19,312 nucleotides of DNA from an uncultured Oscillospiraceae bacterium (GTDB taxonomy: Bacteria; Bacillota; Clostridia; Oscillospirales; Ruminococcaceae): positions 71,206-90,517 of the forward strand of contig CAJUMS010000003.1 of assembly GCA_910587465.1 (NCBI GenBank), read 5' to 3'. Under the pieces are notes generated by a model. It saw only the letters and a list, made by a program, of their open reading frames with translations. It searched no databases and was not told where the DNA came from. Of the stretch, positions 7,096-14,296 are shown one piece after another (position 1 is the stretch's first letter; the number at the start of each line of letters is the position of its first letter). The position numbers and the translations under genes are program-made.

Positions 7096-8067
7096 TTATT
7101 CCCCCTGTTTTATTTGCTCTACTAAATTATCCAAGTCGGCAAGTTTGTTCATACAGCCGAAGAGATTTCTGAACTTCGCAGCGCCGCTTATTCCCTTGAT
7201 ATACCATGCTGCCTGACGGCGCGCCTCTTTCATTCCCGTGCGCTCGCCCTTGTCACCGACCAATAGCTCAATGTGGCGGCGCATTATCGACAGCTTTTCG
7301 TCAAGATCGGGCTCGGGACGAACGGACTTACCGTCAAAGTAGTCTCGTATCTGCCCGAACAACCACGGTCTGCCGTAGCTGCCGCGCCCTATCATCACGA
7401 GGTCGCAATTTGTATACTCGTACATACGTTCGCAATCCTCGGGACTTGAAACATCGCCGTTGCCTATAACAGGTATCGACACCGCCCGCTTGACCTCTTT
7501 TATAATATCCCAGTCTGCTTTTCCCGAGTAAAGCTGCTCCTTGGTGCGCCCGTGTACCGCTACTGCAGCCGCGCCGCTTTTCTCCGCAATCAGGGCAAGC
7601 TCCACGGCGTTGATGTGCTCGTTATCCCAGCCCTTACGTATCTTAACCGTGACGGGGATATCCGTCGCCGAGACCGCCGCATCTATCAGCTTCCCGAAAA
7701 GCTCCGGAGTTCTCATAAGGGCGCACCCTGCGCCGCCCGAAACGATCTTCGGCATTGGGCAGCCCGCATTGATGTCGATTATATCGGGCTTATACTTCTC
7801 GGCTATCCTGACCGCTTTGTACATAAACTCGGGCTCCGCGCCGAAGAGCTGCACCGCCATTGGTCGCTCGCTTTCCGTGACGGTGAGCAGCGCGGCGGTT
7901 TTCTTATCGGAATAGCACAAGCCCTTGCAGCTCGCCATTTCACCGACGCAATACGCCGCGCCGAATTCCTTGGCTATCGTGCGGTAAGCCTTATCCGCGA
8001 CGCTCGCCATGGGAGCGAGAGCGGCGGTTTTTTCTATCTTAACTTGTCCGATCTGTATATATTCCAA
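7096..8067 (-). CDS. dus: tRNA-dihydrouridine synthase (DusB-like)
   Basis: An FMN-dependent enzyme that reduces specific uridines in tRNA to dihydrouridine using NADPH. The flavin-binding TIM barrel starts with ALAPMA (16-21). The catalytic cysteine is C103 in INAGCPMPK, followed by the GGAGCALM loop. VHGRTKEQLY and GNGDVSSPED provide FMN phosphate contacts, and GRGSYGRPW is the conserved DusB/Dus1 motif near the end of the barrel. The C-terminal helical domain binds tRNA. I chose TTG at 8067 (323 aa): AAGGAAAG lies 7 nt upstream, and the protein then opens EYIQIGQVKI, as DusB proteins do. A TTG at 8103 would overlap the Nudix gene and has no support. It follows the Nudix gene by 17 bp. Assignment to the DusB branch is likely but not decisive. 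Confidence 0.93.
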   Translation of the reverse strand: MEYIQIGQVKIEKTAALAPMASVADKAYRTIAKEFGAAYCVGEMASCKGLCYSDKKTAALLTVTESERPMAVQLFGAEPEFMYKAVRIAEKYKPDIIDINAGCPMPKIVSGGAGCALMRTPELFGKLIDAAVSATDIPVTVKIRKGWDNEHINAVELALIAEKSGAAAVAVHGRTKEQLYSGKADWDIIKEVKRAVSIPVIGNGDVSSPEDCERMYEYTNCDLVMIGRGSYGRPWLFGQIRDYFDGKSVRPEPDLDEKLSIMRRHIELLVGDKGERTGMKEARRQAAWYIKGISGAAKFRNLFGCMNKLADLDNLVEQIKQGE

Positions 8068-8084
8068 AATTTTACTTTCCTTAT

Positions 8085-8624
8085 TTAATTTACTGTTCGG
8101 CAATGGTTATCGATTGTGCCGACCTGACCCGAAAACAAGAATACCGTTTCGATAAACGATTTGTGATACGGGATAAACTCGCCGCTGTCTATCATCGCGA
8201 ATATTTCCTCTTTAGCCGCCCACTTGACTGCTTGGACTTCCTCATATTGAAGTTTCAGCGCAGAAATGTCGACGTCACGCTTCACAAACCAGAAGTCGTC
8301 AAAGCCGACGTCAAAATTCACCGTGAAGCGCGGTCTTTCGCCGTCAAGCGATATCGGCAGACCTATCTCCTCCATAACCTCGCGCTCGGCGGCGGTTTGA
8401 CTTGTATCGCCCGAGACCGCGGAGCCGCCGACCGTCACGTCCCACAAATTGCTCCAGTCCTCCTTGAACGGTTGGCGCTGCTGTATCAGCATTCTTCCGT
8501 CGCTGCCAAATATGCAGACGTGTACCACAAGGCGAAACCGCCCGGAAGGTATCTGTTCGCCGCGCTCTATGACCTCGCCCGTTTTTACTCGGTTGATTTC
8601 ATAAAGATCCCATTTTTCAGCCAT
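8085..8624 (-). CDS. Nudix hydrolase, IPP-isomerase/YfcD-like branch
   Basis: A 179-residue Nudix-fold protein expected to hydrolyse a nucleoside diphosphate-X compound or a related phosphate. The Nudix box runs from G67 to P90 and contains REVMEE (81-86) with the metal-binding glutamates. The first acidic position of the box is D (GGSAVSGD) instead of the usual E. The N-terminal sequence MAEKWDLYEINR followed by GEVIERGEQIPSGRFRLVVH matches the Clostridial branch that resembles isopentenyl-diphosphate isomerase; its substrate is not established. I chose the ATG at 8624 because AAGGAGG stands just upstream; a GTG 30 bases earlier has no such site. It is the first gene of the four-gene minus-strand operon, directly after a consensus promoter. 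Confidence 0.88.
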   Translation of the reverse strand: MAEKWDLYEINRVKTGEVIERGEQIPSGRFRLVVHVCIFGSDGRMLIQQRQPFKEDWSNLWDVTVGGSAVSGDTSQTAAEREVMEEIGLPISLDGERPRFTVNFDVGFDDFWFVKRDVDISALKLQYEEVQAVKWAAKEEIFAMIDSGEFIPYHKSFIETVFLFSGQVGTIDNHCRTVN

Positions 8625-8666
8625 TTTGTGATCCTCCTTGCCGTTTTCACACAATATTCATTTAAT

Positions 8667-8695
8667 ATTATACCATATTTTACAAAACTTTTCAA
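8667..8695 (-). promoter_or_regulatory. Sigma-A promoter of the Nudix-dus-DUF815-lipoprotein operon
   Basis: On the minus strand TTGAAA (8695-8690) and a perfect TATAAT (8672-8667) are separated by 17 bp. It drives the leftward operon ending at the terminator at 4889-4916. Confidence 0.85.
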
Positions 8696-8702
8696 GGGGC
8701 TA

Positions 8703-8731
8703 TTGTATTTTTCACAAAAATGTGATACAAT
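8703..8731 (+). promoter_or_regulatory. Promoter of the membrane acyltransferase gene, with a palindrome in the spacer
   Basis: TTGTAT (8703-8708) and TACAAT (8726-8731) are 17 bp apart. The spacer holds the dyad TCACA-AAAA-TGTGA (8712-8725), placed where a regulator could block RNA polymerase. The -35 box lies only 7 bp from that of the divergent promoter, so a bound protein could affect both. Confidence 0.7.
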
Positions 8732-8769
8732 ATATAGGCAGGAAAATTTTTCAAGCAATAGGAGTTAAA

Positions 8770-9558
8770 ATGACAAACGCTAAAACAACCGGAAAAAGCG
8801 GCAGAGTGTTTCTGCTGGACGAAATAAGAGGACTGGCTATCATCTGTATGGTAGTGTACCATACGATGTACGACTTAAAATACATTTTCGGCGTGGACGT
8901 TCCGATTTTCTTTGAGGGTTGGTTCGACGTTATCCGCGATGTCTTCGCGGGAATGTTCATTTTTATATCGGGCGCGGTGTGCAGATTTTCACGAAACAAT
9001 CTCAAACGGGGCGTGCAGTGTTTTTTCCTCGGTATGATAATCACGTTCGTAACGCCGTTCTTCTCCGAGGGCTTTGTGTGGTTCGGCATTTTACATTTTC
9101 TGGGAATTTCCATGATGCTTTTCGGTCTCGGAGAAAAGCTGTTCGATCTGTTGCCGCCGGTTGCGGGATTGCTGATATTCGGCGCACTGTTCGTGCTGAC
9201 GTGGAACATTCCCAGACTGACTGCCGATCAACTCGGGAATATCACCGCATACGGTTTTTTCGGTATAAAAAATGTATTCGAATGGGAGATGCCAGCAGTT
9301 GCATATAACGAAGCGCTGTTTCCGCTGGGACTTCATTCGCCCGGCTTCGGCTCGTCGGATTATTTTCCGCTTTTGCCGTGGTTCTTCCTTTTCGCTGCCG
9401 GCAGTTATTTCGGCGTATGGGCGAAGGAGAACGCGCTCCCGAAGTTCTTCTACCAAAAGCATATTGGCTGGTTATGCGCCGTAGGTCAGCATACGATCTG
9501 GATCTATATGCTGCATCAGCCCGTTGTATTTGGCATCTGCTCGCTTATTTTCCGATAA
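8770..9558 (+). CDS. DUF1624 / heparan-alpha-glucosaminide N-acetyltransferase-like membrane protein
   Basis: A 262-residue multi-pass membrane protein. The N-terminus has FLLDEIRGLAIICMVVYH, the signature start of the DUF1624 (HGSNAT catalytic) and related acyltransferase families, in which an early membrane helix carries R, G and a functionally important histidine (H31 here). About seven hydrophobic segments follow, including a helix ending GMFIFISGAVCRFSR and a C-terminal one with WIYMLHQPVVFG. This class moves acyl groups from cytoplasmic acyl-CoA to an external sugar or polymer; the acceptor here is unknown. I chose the ATG at 8770 because AGGAG precedes it by 5 nt; earlier in-frame starts lie upstream of the promoter. 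It appears to be a single-gene unit ahead of the lon promoter. Confidence 0.85.
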   Translation: MTNAKTTGKSGRVFLLDEIRGLAIICMVVYHTMYDLKYIFGVDVPIFFEGWFDVIRDVFAGMFIFISGAVCRFSRNNLKRGVQCFFLGMIITFVTPFFSEGFVWFGILHFLGISMMLFGLGEKLFDLLPPVAGLLIFGALFVLTWNIPRLTADQLGNITAYGFFGIKNVFEWEMPAVAYNEALFPLGLHSPGFGSSDYFPLLPWFFLFAAGSYFGVWAKENALPKFFYQKHIGWLCAVGQHTIWIYMLHQPVVFGICSLIFR

Positions 9559-9587
9559 TTTCCAAAAAATACGGAATTCTTTTGGGC

Positions 9588-9616
9588 TTGCAAAATACGA
9601 AAAAATATTGTATAAT
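9588..9616 (+). promoter_or_regulatory. Sigma-A promoter of lon
   Basis: TTGCAA (9588-9593) and TATAAT (9611-9616) are 17 bp apart. The ~65-nt leader ends in AGGAGG, 8 nt before the lon ATG. The leader contains a short dyad, AAGT-ATCG-ACTT (9631-9642). I see no CIRCE element and no canonical CtsR heptad repeat, so the heat-shock control usual for lon is not visible. Confidence 0.82.
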
Positions 9617-9686
9617 AGTGAAAGCACTTAAAGTATCGACTTAACGATCATAAATATATAAAAACGAACAATAGGAGGAAAAATAT

Positions 9687-12092
9687 ATGGCTAACACAAC
9701 GATAATCCCCGCTATTTCGCTCCGCGGACTGGTGGTTTTCCCGTCAATGGTGCTCCATTTCGATGTCGGCAGAGAACGCTCGGTAAACGCGCTCAAGGCT
9801 GCCGCGGGCAAGGACGGTCTCATATTCCTCGTATCGCAGAAAGACGCGTCGGAGACCGATCCCGCGCCGCAGGATATATACGAGGTCGGCGTTGTCGGTC
9901 AGATAAAGCAGCTGCTGACTACCCCCGACGGCTCTACACGTGTGCTAGTGGAGGGGCTTTATCGCGCAAAAACGGTCAAGTATATCCCCGACAAAAGCTA
10001 CATAAAGTTCGAGGTAAAGCCCTATCCGCAGCGCGGCGCGGCACTCTCCTCCGCTACTCAGACCGCGGTTAAGCGCGCTCTCAAAGAGGCGTTCGACAAC
10101 TACGCGCAGGTATCACCAAAAATGCCGAAGGATCTTTACGAGAGCATAATCTCCGAGGAGGATTGCTCGCGGCTGTTTGACAAGGTGGTCTTCAACGTTG
10201 TGCTCAAGCTTGAGGATAAGCAGGCGCTGCTCGAAACAAACGGCACTCTCCAGCGTATGAAAAAGCTGATCTCGCTCCTCGACGGAGAGGTCGAGATTAT
10301 GATGACAGAGATCGAAATACAGGAGCAGGTTCGTGAGCAGGTCGACAAAAATCAACGCGAATACTACCTCCGCGAGCAGCTCAAGGTCATTTCACGGCAG
10401 CTCGGTGACAGCGACAGCCCCATGGAGGAGTGCGACGAGTACATAGAGAAAATAAAGGCGCTAGGTCTTGCCGAGGAGCACGAGGAAAAGCTGATAAAGG
10501 AAGCGGAAAAGCTCTCGCGTATGTCAGGCTCGTCACAGGAAGCGGCGGTACTGCGCAATTATCTTGATACCGTAATCTCGCTGCCTTTTAATAAGAGAAC
10601 TAAGGATAAGCTTAATATCGACGCTGCCGCAAAGCTGCTTGACCGCGACCATTACGGTCTCGAAAAGGTCAAGGAGCGTATTCTCGAAACACTGTCGGTA
10701 CGGGCGCTCGCTTCCGATGTCAAGGGGCAGATCATATGTCTTTATGGACCTCCCGGAGTGGGCAAGACTTCGATAGGTCGCTCCGTCGCGGAAGCGCTGG
10801 GACGCAAGTATGCGCGCATTTCGTTGGGCGGTGTACGCGACGAGGCTGAGATACGCGGTCACAGAAAGACTTATGTCGGAGCAATGCCGGGACGCATTAT
10901 CAATGCCCTGAAGCAGGCTAAAACGATAAATCCCGTTATTCTGCTGGACGAGATAGACAAGATGGGCAGCGACTACAAGGGCGACCCTTCCTCGGCTATG
11001 CTGGAGGTACTTGATTCGGAGCAGAACAATGCATTCGTCGATCACTACATCGAAGTACCCGTTGATCTGAGTGAGGTGCTGTTCATCACTACCGCGAACA
11101 GTCTGGATACTATTCCCACACCGCTGCTTGACAGAATGGAGGTAATCGAGCTATCAAGCTATACGCGCGAGGAGAAGTTCAACATCGCCAAAAAGCACCT
11201 TGTTCCCAAGCAATTGAAAAAACACGGCGAAAGCTCCAAGACGCTCAAGATCAACGATAAGGCACTTTATTCAATAATCGACTTCTACACCCGCGAGGCG
11301 GGAGTGCGCAAGCTTGAACGCAAGATCGGCGAAGTCTGCCGAAAGACGGCTAAAATGCTCGTTTCTGGCGAAAAATTGGTCAAGGTTACCGAGGGCAATC
11401 TGCGAGACTTCCTCGGTATGAAAAAATACCGTCCAGAAGTGCTTGCCGCACGTGATGAGGTTGGACTTGTGAACGGTCTGGCGTGGACTTCCGTTGGAGG
11501 TACCATGCTGCCGCTGGAGGTTTTGGTACTGGAAGGCACGGGTAAGACCGAGTTTACGGGCTCGCTTGGCGAGGTAATGAAAGAGTCTGCGAAGATCGCG
11601 GTATCTCTGACGCGTTCGCTTGCCGAAAAATACGGTATTGACCCCGCATTCTACAAGGACAAGGACATTCACGTTCACGCTCCTGAGGGAGCAGTCCCCA
11701 AGGACGGACCGTCCGCGGGCGTAACGCTCACGACGGCGCTTATCTCCGCGCTTTCGGGTACTCCCGTCCGCCGCGACGTGGCAATGACGGGCGAGATAAC
11801 GCTGCGCGGCAAGGTACTGCCTATCGGAGGTCTTAAGGAAAAGACCATGGCGGCTTACCGCGCGGGAATAAAGACGGTATGTATTCCAAAGGAAAACGAG
11901 TCCGACCTTGAGGAGATCGACGATAAGGTTCGTGAGAACATCAAGTTCGTTATCGCGGAGGGCATCTCGACCGTGCTCGAAACGGCGCTTGTGCTGCCAA
12001 ACTGCGGAGCATTAAATGCAGTTGACAGTGCGCCGAAGAAAAAGGATCTGCCAAAGAAATCCGAGATAAAGAAACCCGTTCTTAACGCATGA
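9687..12092 (+). CDS. lon: ATP-dependent Lon protease (LonA type)
   Basis: A hexameric cytosolic AAA+ serine protease that degrades misfolded and regulatory proteins. The 801-residue chain has the full LonA layout: an N-terminal substrate-binding domain (opening with SLRGLVVFPSMVLHFDVGR), a coiled-coil region near 210-270, an AAA+ module with Walker A GPPGVGKT (354-361) and Walker B VILLDEIDKMG, and a C-terminal protease domain. The catalytic dyad is S676 (PKDGPSAG) and K719 (GGLKEK), with the family's usual 43-residue spacing. The last ~30 residues form a lysine- and proline-rich tail (KKKDLPKKSEIKKP) beyond the protease domain. AGGAGG precedes the ATG by 8 nt. Its stop overlaps the ATG of a decayed gene, and engB follows about 0.5 kb on; lon-engB adjacency is common in Firmicutes. 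Confidence 0.98.
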   Translation: MANTTIIPAISLRGLVVFPSMVLHFDVGRERSVNALKAAAGKDGLIFLVSQKDASETDPAPQDIYEVGVVGQIKQLLTTPDGSTRVLVEGLYRAKTVKYIPDKSYIKFEVKPYPQRGAALSSATQTAVKRALKEAFDNYAQVSPKMPKDLYESIISEEDCSRLFDKVVFNVVLKLEDKQALLETNGTLQRMKKLISLLDGEVEIMMTEIEIQEQVREQVDKNQREYYLREQLKVISRQLGDSDSPMEECDEYIEKIKALGLAEEHEEKLIKEAEKLSRMSGSSQEAAVLRNYLDTVISLPFNKRTKDKLNIDAAAKLLDRDHYGLEKVKERILETLSVRALASDVKGQIICLYGPPGVGKTSIGRSVAEALGRKYARISLGGVRDEAEIRGHRKTYVGAMPGRIINALKQAKTINPVILLDEIDKMGSDYKGDPSSAMLEVLDSEQNNAFVDHYIEVPVDLSEVLFITTANSLDTIPTPLLDRMEVIELSSYTREEKFNIAKKHLVPKQLKKHGESSKTLKINDKALYSIIDFYTREAGVRKLERKIGEVCRKTAKMLVSGEKLVKVTEGNLRDFLGMKKYRPEVLAARDEVGLVNGLAWTSVGGTMLPLEVLVLEGTGKTEFTGSLGEVMKESAKIAVSLTRSLAEKYGIDPAFYKDKDIHVHAPEGAVPKDGPSAGVTLTTALISALSGTPVRRDVAMTGEITLRGKVLPIGGLKEKTMAAYRAGIKTVCIPKENESDLEEIDDKVRENIKFVIAEGISTVLETALVLPNCGALNAVDSAPKKKDLPKKSEIKKPVLNA

Positions 12093-12241
12093 TATAAGGA
12101 GCGATTTTCGGGGATATTATAGGCTCTTAATTATGAAGTTCTCTGCAAAAAAAATACGGCTTTGAATTTCATAGGGGGTCGGCGTTTACTGACGATACGG
12201 TTATGACGGCGGCGGTTTGTAAAGCAATCGTGCTTGACAGC
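12089..12241 (+). pseudogene. Remnant of an ADP-ribosylglycohydrolase (DraG-like) N-terminus
   Basis: The frame starting at ATG 12089 reads two hallmarks of ADP-ribosylglycohydrolases: GAIFGDIIGS (12098-12127), the usual N-terminal strand and glycine loop, and SAFTDDTVMTAAVCKAIV, whose TDDT (12188-12199) is the metal-binding motif. Between them GFEF occurs about where family members have YEF or FEF. The frame is broken by three stops: TAA at 12095, TAA at 12128 and TGA at 12134. Similarity stops near 12241, so perhaps 50 residues of a family normally well over 250 residues long remain. The start ATG overlaps the lon stop as ATGA, suggesting that an intact gene was once translationally coupled to lon. 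Both motifs lie in one frame without any shift, which makes chance unlikely. Such enzymes remove ADP-ribose from proteins or nucleic acid; this copy cannot. Confidence 0.65.
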
Positions 12242-12591
12242 CGCCCCGTTTCGTATTTTCGGCTGAATTTGCGGGCGCTTGAATTTGCCGCGCAATATAA
12301 GCAGTTTTACTCAAAGCTGGAGCATACCGCCAAAGACTATATCGACTATCGGCTTATTATTGAGAAAAGTGCGCACCCACTTTAGCCGAATACGCTTTCG
12401 GAACGGCTTGTCAAAACAGTTTATGTTATTGCAGAACACTCGCAATATGACGCGATATTTGCCGATATCGGCGTGGTGCTCGACGAGCTTTGGAGCTATG
12501 GACGCCTTATATGCTGTACGGGAACAGTTTGCTTTATGCGTAAACGGAGTATGACTTCTCAGTCCATAACTCGTATTTATTAAAGAGGTGA
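12242..12591 (+). pseudogene. Degraded coding sequence of unknown family before engB
   Basis: The DraG-remnant frame continues with protein-like sequence (ALEFAAQYKQFYSKLEH, KDYIDYRLIIEKSAHPL) to a TAG at 12383, then again as LSERLVKTVYVIAEHSQYD and VVLDELWSY to about 12501. Reading then makes sense only by changing frame twice: MDALY in the next frame, then YGNSLLYA, a TAA at 12541, and TEYDFSVHNSYLLKR in the third frame, ending with TGA at 12589-12591 inside the engB ribosome binding site. This pattern of one broken chain passing through three frames is typical of a pseudogene. I do not recognise the parent family; it does not look like the C-terminus of an ADP-ribosylglycohydrolase, so the two remnants may have been joined by deletion. 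Confidence 0.55.
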
Positions 12592-12599
12592 CAACTAAG

Positions 12600-13187
12600 A
12601 TGAACTACAACAACGCGAAATTTTTCACTTCCTATGGGAAGTTTGAGCAGATACCGCCATCGGAGCGCACGGAGATAGCGTTCTCGGGGCGGTCGAATGT
12701 CGGGAAGTCCTCGCTGATAAACAAGATATTTAATAGGAAAGCGCTTGCCCGTGTTTCCGCTGTACCGGGAAAAACGGCTACAATCAACTTCTACGAGCTG
12801 GAAAATATTTACTGCGTAGATCTGCCCGGCTACGGTTATGCCAAAGTTTCAAAGTCCGAAAAGCATAGCTGGAATAGGCTTATCGGCGGATATCTTTCGG
12901 CTGACCGTGAACTGGCGCTAGTGTTTCAGCTTATCGACTTCCGTCACTCCCCTACCGCCGACGATCTGTCTATGGTGAATTATCTGATCGACGGCGAATT
13001 CCCATTCGTTATCGTTCTCACAAAGGCGGACAAGCTCTCAAAAAATCAGCGCGCCGAGCGGCGTAAGACGCTGCTTACCGAGTTGCCCTGCGCGGATGAT
13101 TTGACTATCATCGAGTTCTCGGCGGATACGGGAGAGGGCGTGGACGAGATACGCGCAATAATCGAGGAGATCGCCGAGGAGGAATAA
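12600..13187 (+). CDS. engB: Ribosome biogenesis GTP-binding protein EngB/YsxC
   Basis: A small GTPase of the TrmE-Era-EngA-YihA-Septin-like group that is needed for 50S subunit assembly. The 195-residue length is typical. The G motifs are clear: G1 GRSNVGKSS (30-38), the G2 threonines in PGKTATINFY, G3 DLPGYG (74-79), G4 TKAD (141-144) and a G5-like FSAD. I chose the ATG at 12600 because AGAGGTG lies 9 nt upstream and the family opens with (N)NAKFFTSYG; a GTG at 12588 is part of that binding site. It follows lon, as in B. subtilis where ysxC is next to lonA, but here with decayed sequence between. The metallophosphoesterase begins 3 bp after its stop. Confidence 0.96.
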   Translation: MNYNNAKFFTSYGKFEQIPPSERTEIAFSGRSNVGKSSLINKIFNRKALARVSAVPGKTATINFYELENIYCVDLPGYGYAKVSKSEKHSWNRLIGGYLSADRELALVFQLIDFRHSPTADDLSMVNYLIDGEFPFVIVLTKADKLSKNQRAERRKTLLTELPCADDLTIIEFSADTGEGVDEIRAIIEEIAEEE

Positions 13188-13190
13188 GCC

Positions 13191-14063
13191 ATGCCCGAAA
13201 ACATACGAATTGCAGTAATGGCAGATATTCACAGTAACTTTGAAGCGTTTAAGACTTGCGTCGGCGAAACGGAGAAAAGGGACATTCGCGACTATATTTT
13301 CTTGGGTGACTATCTTGGAGATATGGCTTGCCCGCAAAAAACTCTACGGATGATACGATGTTTAAAGGAGAAATATAACTGTGTTTTCATCCGAGGAAAC
13401 AAAGAGGAATACTGGATAAATCACCGCAAAAACAAAGACGAAAAATGGGAGCTTGGAAACAGCGGCAGCGGTATGCTTTGCTATAATTACGAAAATCTGA
13501 GCAATGAGGACATTTATTTTTTCGAGGAAATGCCGATATCGCAAACTTTAAAGTATGAGGGCTATCCTGAATTTACGGTGTGTCACGGCTCTCCGTTCAA
13601 GGTAAATCAGAGTATGCGCTCGGATCGCGATTATATTGACGAGCTTACGGCAACACTTCCGACAAAGCTTACAATTTGCGGACATTCACACTGCCGTGAG
13701 GATTACATAAGAAATAACAACAGAGTGGTAAATCCCGGTTCGGTCGGGCTGCCGCTGGGGTGCGGCAAAGCGGCGGCGCAGTTTATGATTTTAAACGGTC
13801 ACGGCGGTTTATGGGAACCGGAATTTTTATCCTTGCCATACGATATTGAAAAAACCGTATCGGAAATGGACGAGGAAAAGCTGTATTTAAAAGCGCCATG
13901 CTGGTACAAAATCACCAAGCATATGCTCATGACTGGAGAAAACTTATATATTGCGGTTATCAATAAGGCAAAGGAGCTTTATTTTAAAGACACGGGCGTA
14001 ACTATATGGAAGGATTTTCCCGAAGAATATTGGGAAAGAGCGCTCGGTGAATGCGGAATATGA
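13191..14063 (+). CDS. Calcineurin-like metallophosphoesterase
   Basis: A 290-residue protein of the class that hydrolyses phosphoesters with a two-metal centre. All metal-binding motifs are present: ADIHSN (D11, H13), GD (D40) in FLGDYLGD, RGNKE (N70, in place of the usual GNHD/E), CHGSP (H132) and GHSH (H165, H167), followed by NPGSVG. The NPGSVG ending and ADIHSN start place it with the YfcE/MJ0936-like subgroup. The ~95 residues after NPGSVG are longer than in minimal members and carry no motif I know. Substrate is unknown. GAGGAGG just before the ATG overlaps the engB 3' end, so the two are co-translated. Base composition is slightly more AT-rich than engB. Confidence 0.9.
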   Translation: MPENIRIAVMADIHSNFEAFKTCVGETEKRDIRDYIFLGDYLGDMACPQKTLRMIRCLKEKYNCVFIRGNKEEYWINHRKNKDEKWELGNSGSGMLCYNYENLSNEDIYFFEEMPISQTLKYEGYPEFTVCHGSPFKVNQSMRSDRDYIDELTATLPTKLTICGHSHCREDYIRNNNRVVNPGSVGLPLGCGKAAAQFMILNGHGGLWEPEFLSLPYDIEKTVSEMDEEKLYLKAPCWYKITKHMLMTGENLYIAVINKAKELYFKDTGVTIWKDFPEEYWERALGECGI

Positions 14064-14092
14064 AAAAATTTTCAAAATATTAAAAAAATCCC

Positions 14093-14121
14093 TTGACAAA
14101 TACAAAATCATATGTTATAAT
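14093..14121 (+). promoter_or_regulatory. Consensus sigma-A promoter of rplJ-rplL
   Basis: TTGACA (14093-14098) and TATAAT (14116-14121) are both perfect consensus, with 17 bp between them and an A/T-rich stretch just upstream that could act as an UP element. This is as strong as sigma-A promoters get, as expected for ribosomal stalk genes. Confidence 0.95.
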
Positions 14122-14127
14122 ATTTAT

Positions 14128-14266
14128 GCTGTTCTAAAGACAGCAGGTGACATTCGTGTTATAATGCGGTAGTGATTGGTGAAACCGATTGCGCGTGCCT
14201 GCCGAGGAATGGATAGATATGATTTCTATCTCCCTTTCTGTCTTTGGCGGAAAGGGTTTTGTTTTG
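14128..14266 (+). ncRNA. L10 leader (ribosomal protein autoregulatory RNA)
   Basis: The leader between the promoter and rplJ contains the conserved elements of the L10 leader: AAGACAGCAGGTGA near 14138-14150 and CCTGCCGAGG at 14198-14207. GCAGG (14143-14147) pairs with CCTGC (14198-14202) to close the main stem, with an inner hairpin over GGTGAAACC. This RNA is known to bind L10 or the L10-L7/L12 complex so that excess stalk protein shuts down expression. Downstream lies a small stem (GATAGA 14212-14217 with TCTATC 14225-14230), then the attenuator. The control is therefore probably by premature termination. Identification is by conserved primary sequence and pairing, not by a covariance search. 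Confidence 0.85.
14232..14266 (+). terminator. Attenuator terminator in the rplJ leader
   Basis: CCCTTTC (14232-14238) pairs with GAAAGGG (14250-14256) around an 11-nt loop, followed directly by TTTTGTTTT. It sits after the L10-binding element and before the rplJ ribosome binding site, where regulated read-through would set ribosomal stalk protein output. Confidence 0.78.
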
Positions 14267-14296
14267 GACAGCAAATTCTATAAGGAGGATTTGAAT

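Noticed and set aside
9631..9642. AAGT-ATCG-ACTT dyad in the lon leader as a heat-shock operator
   Set aside because: It matches neither CIRCE nor the CtsR heptad repeat; four-base arms are expected by chance, so it is mentioned with the promoter only.
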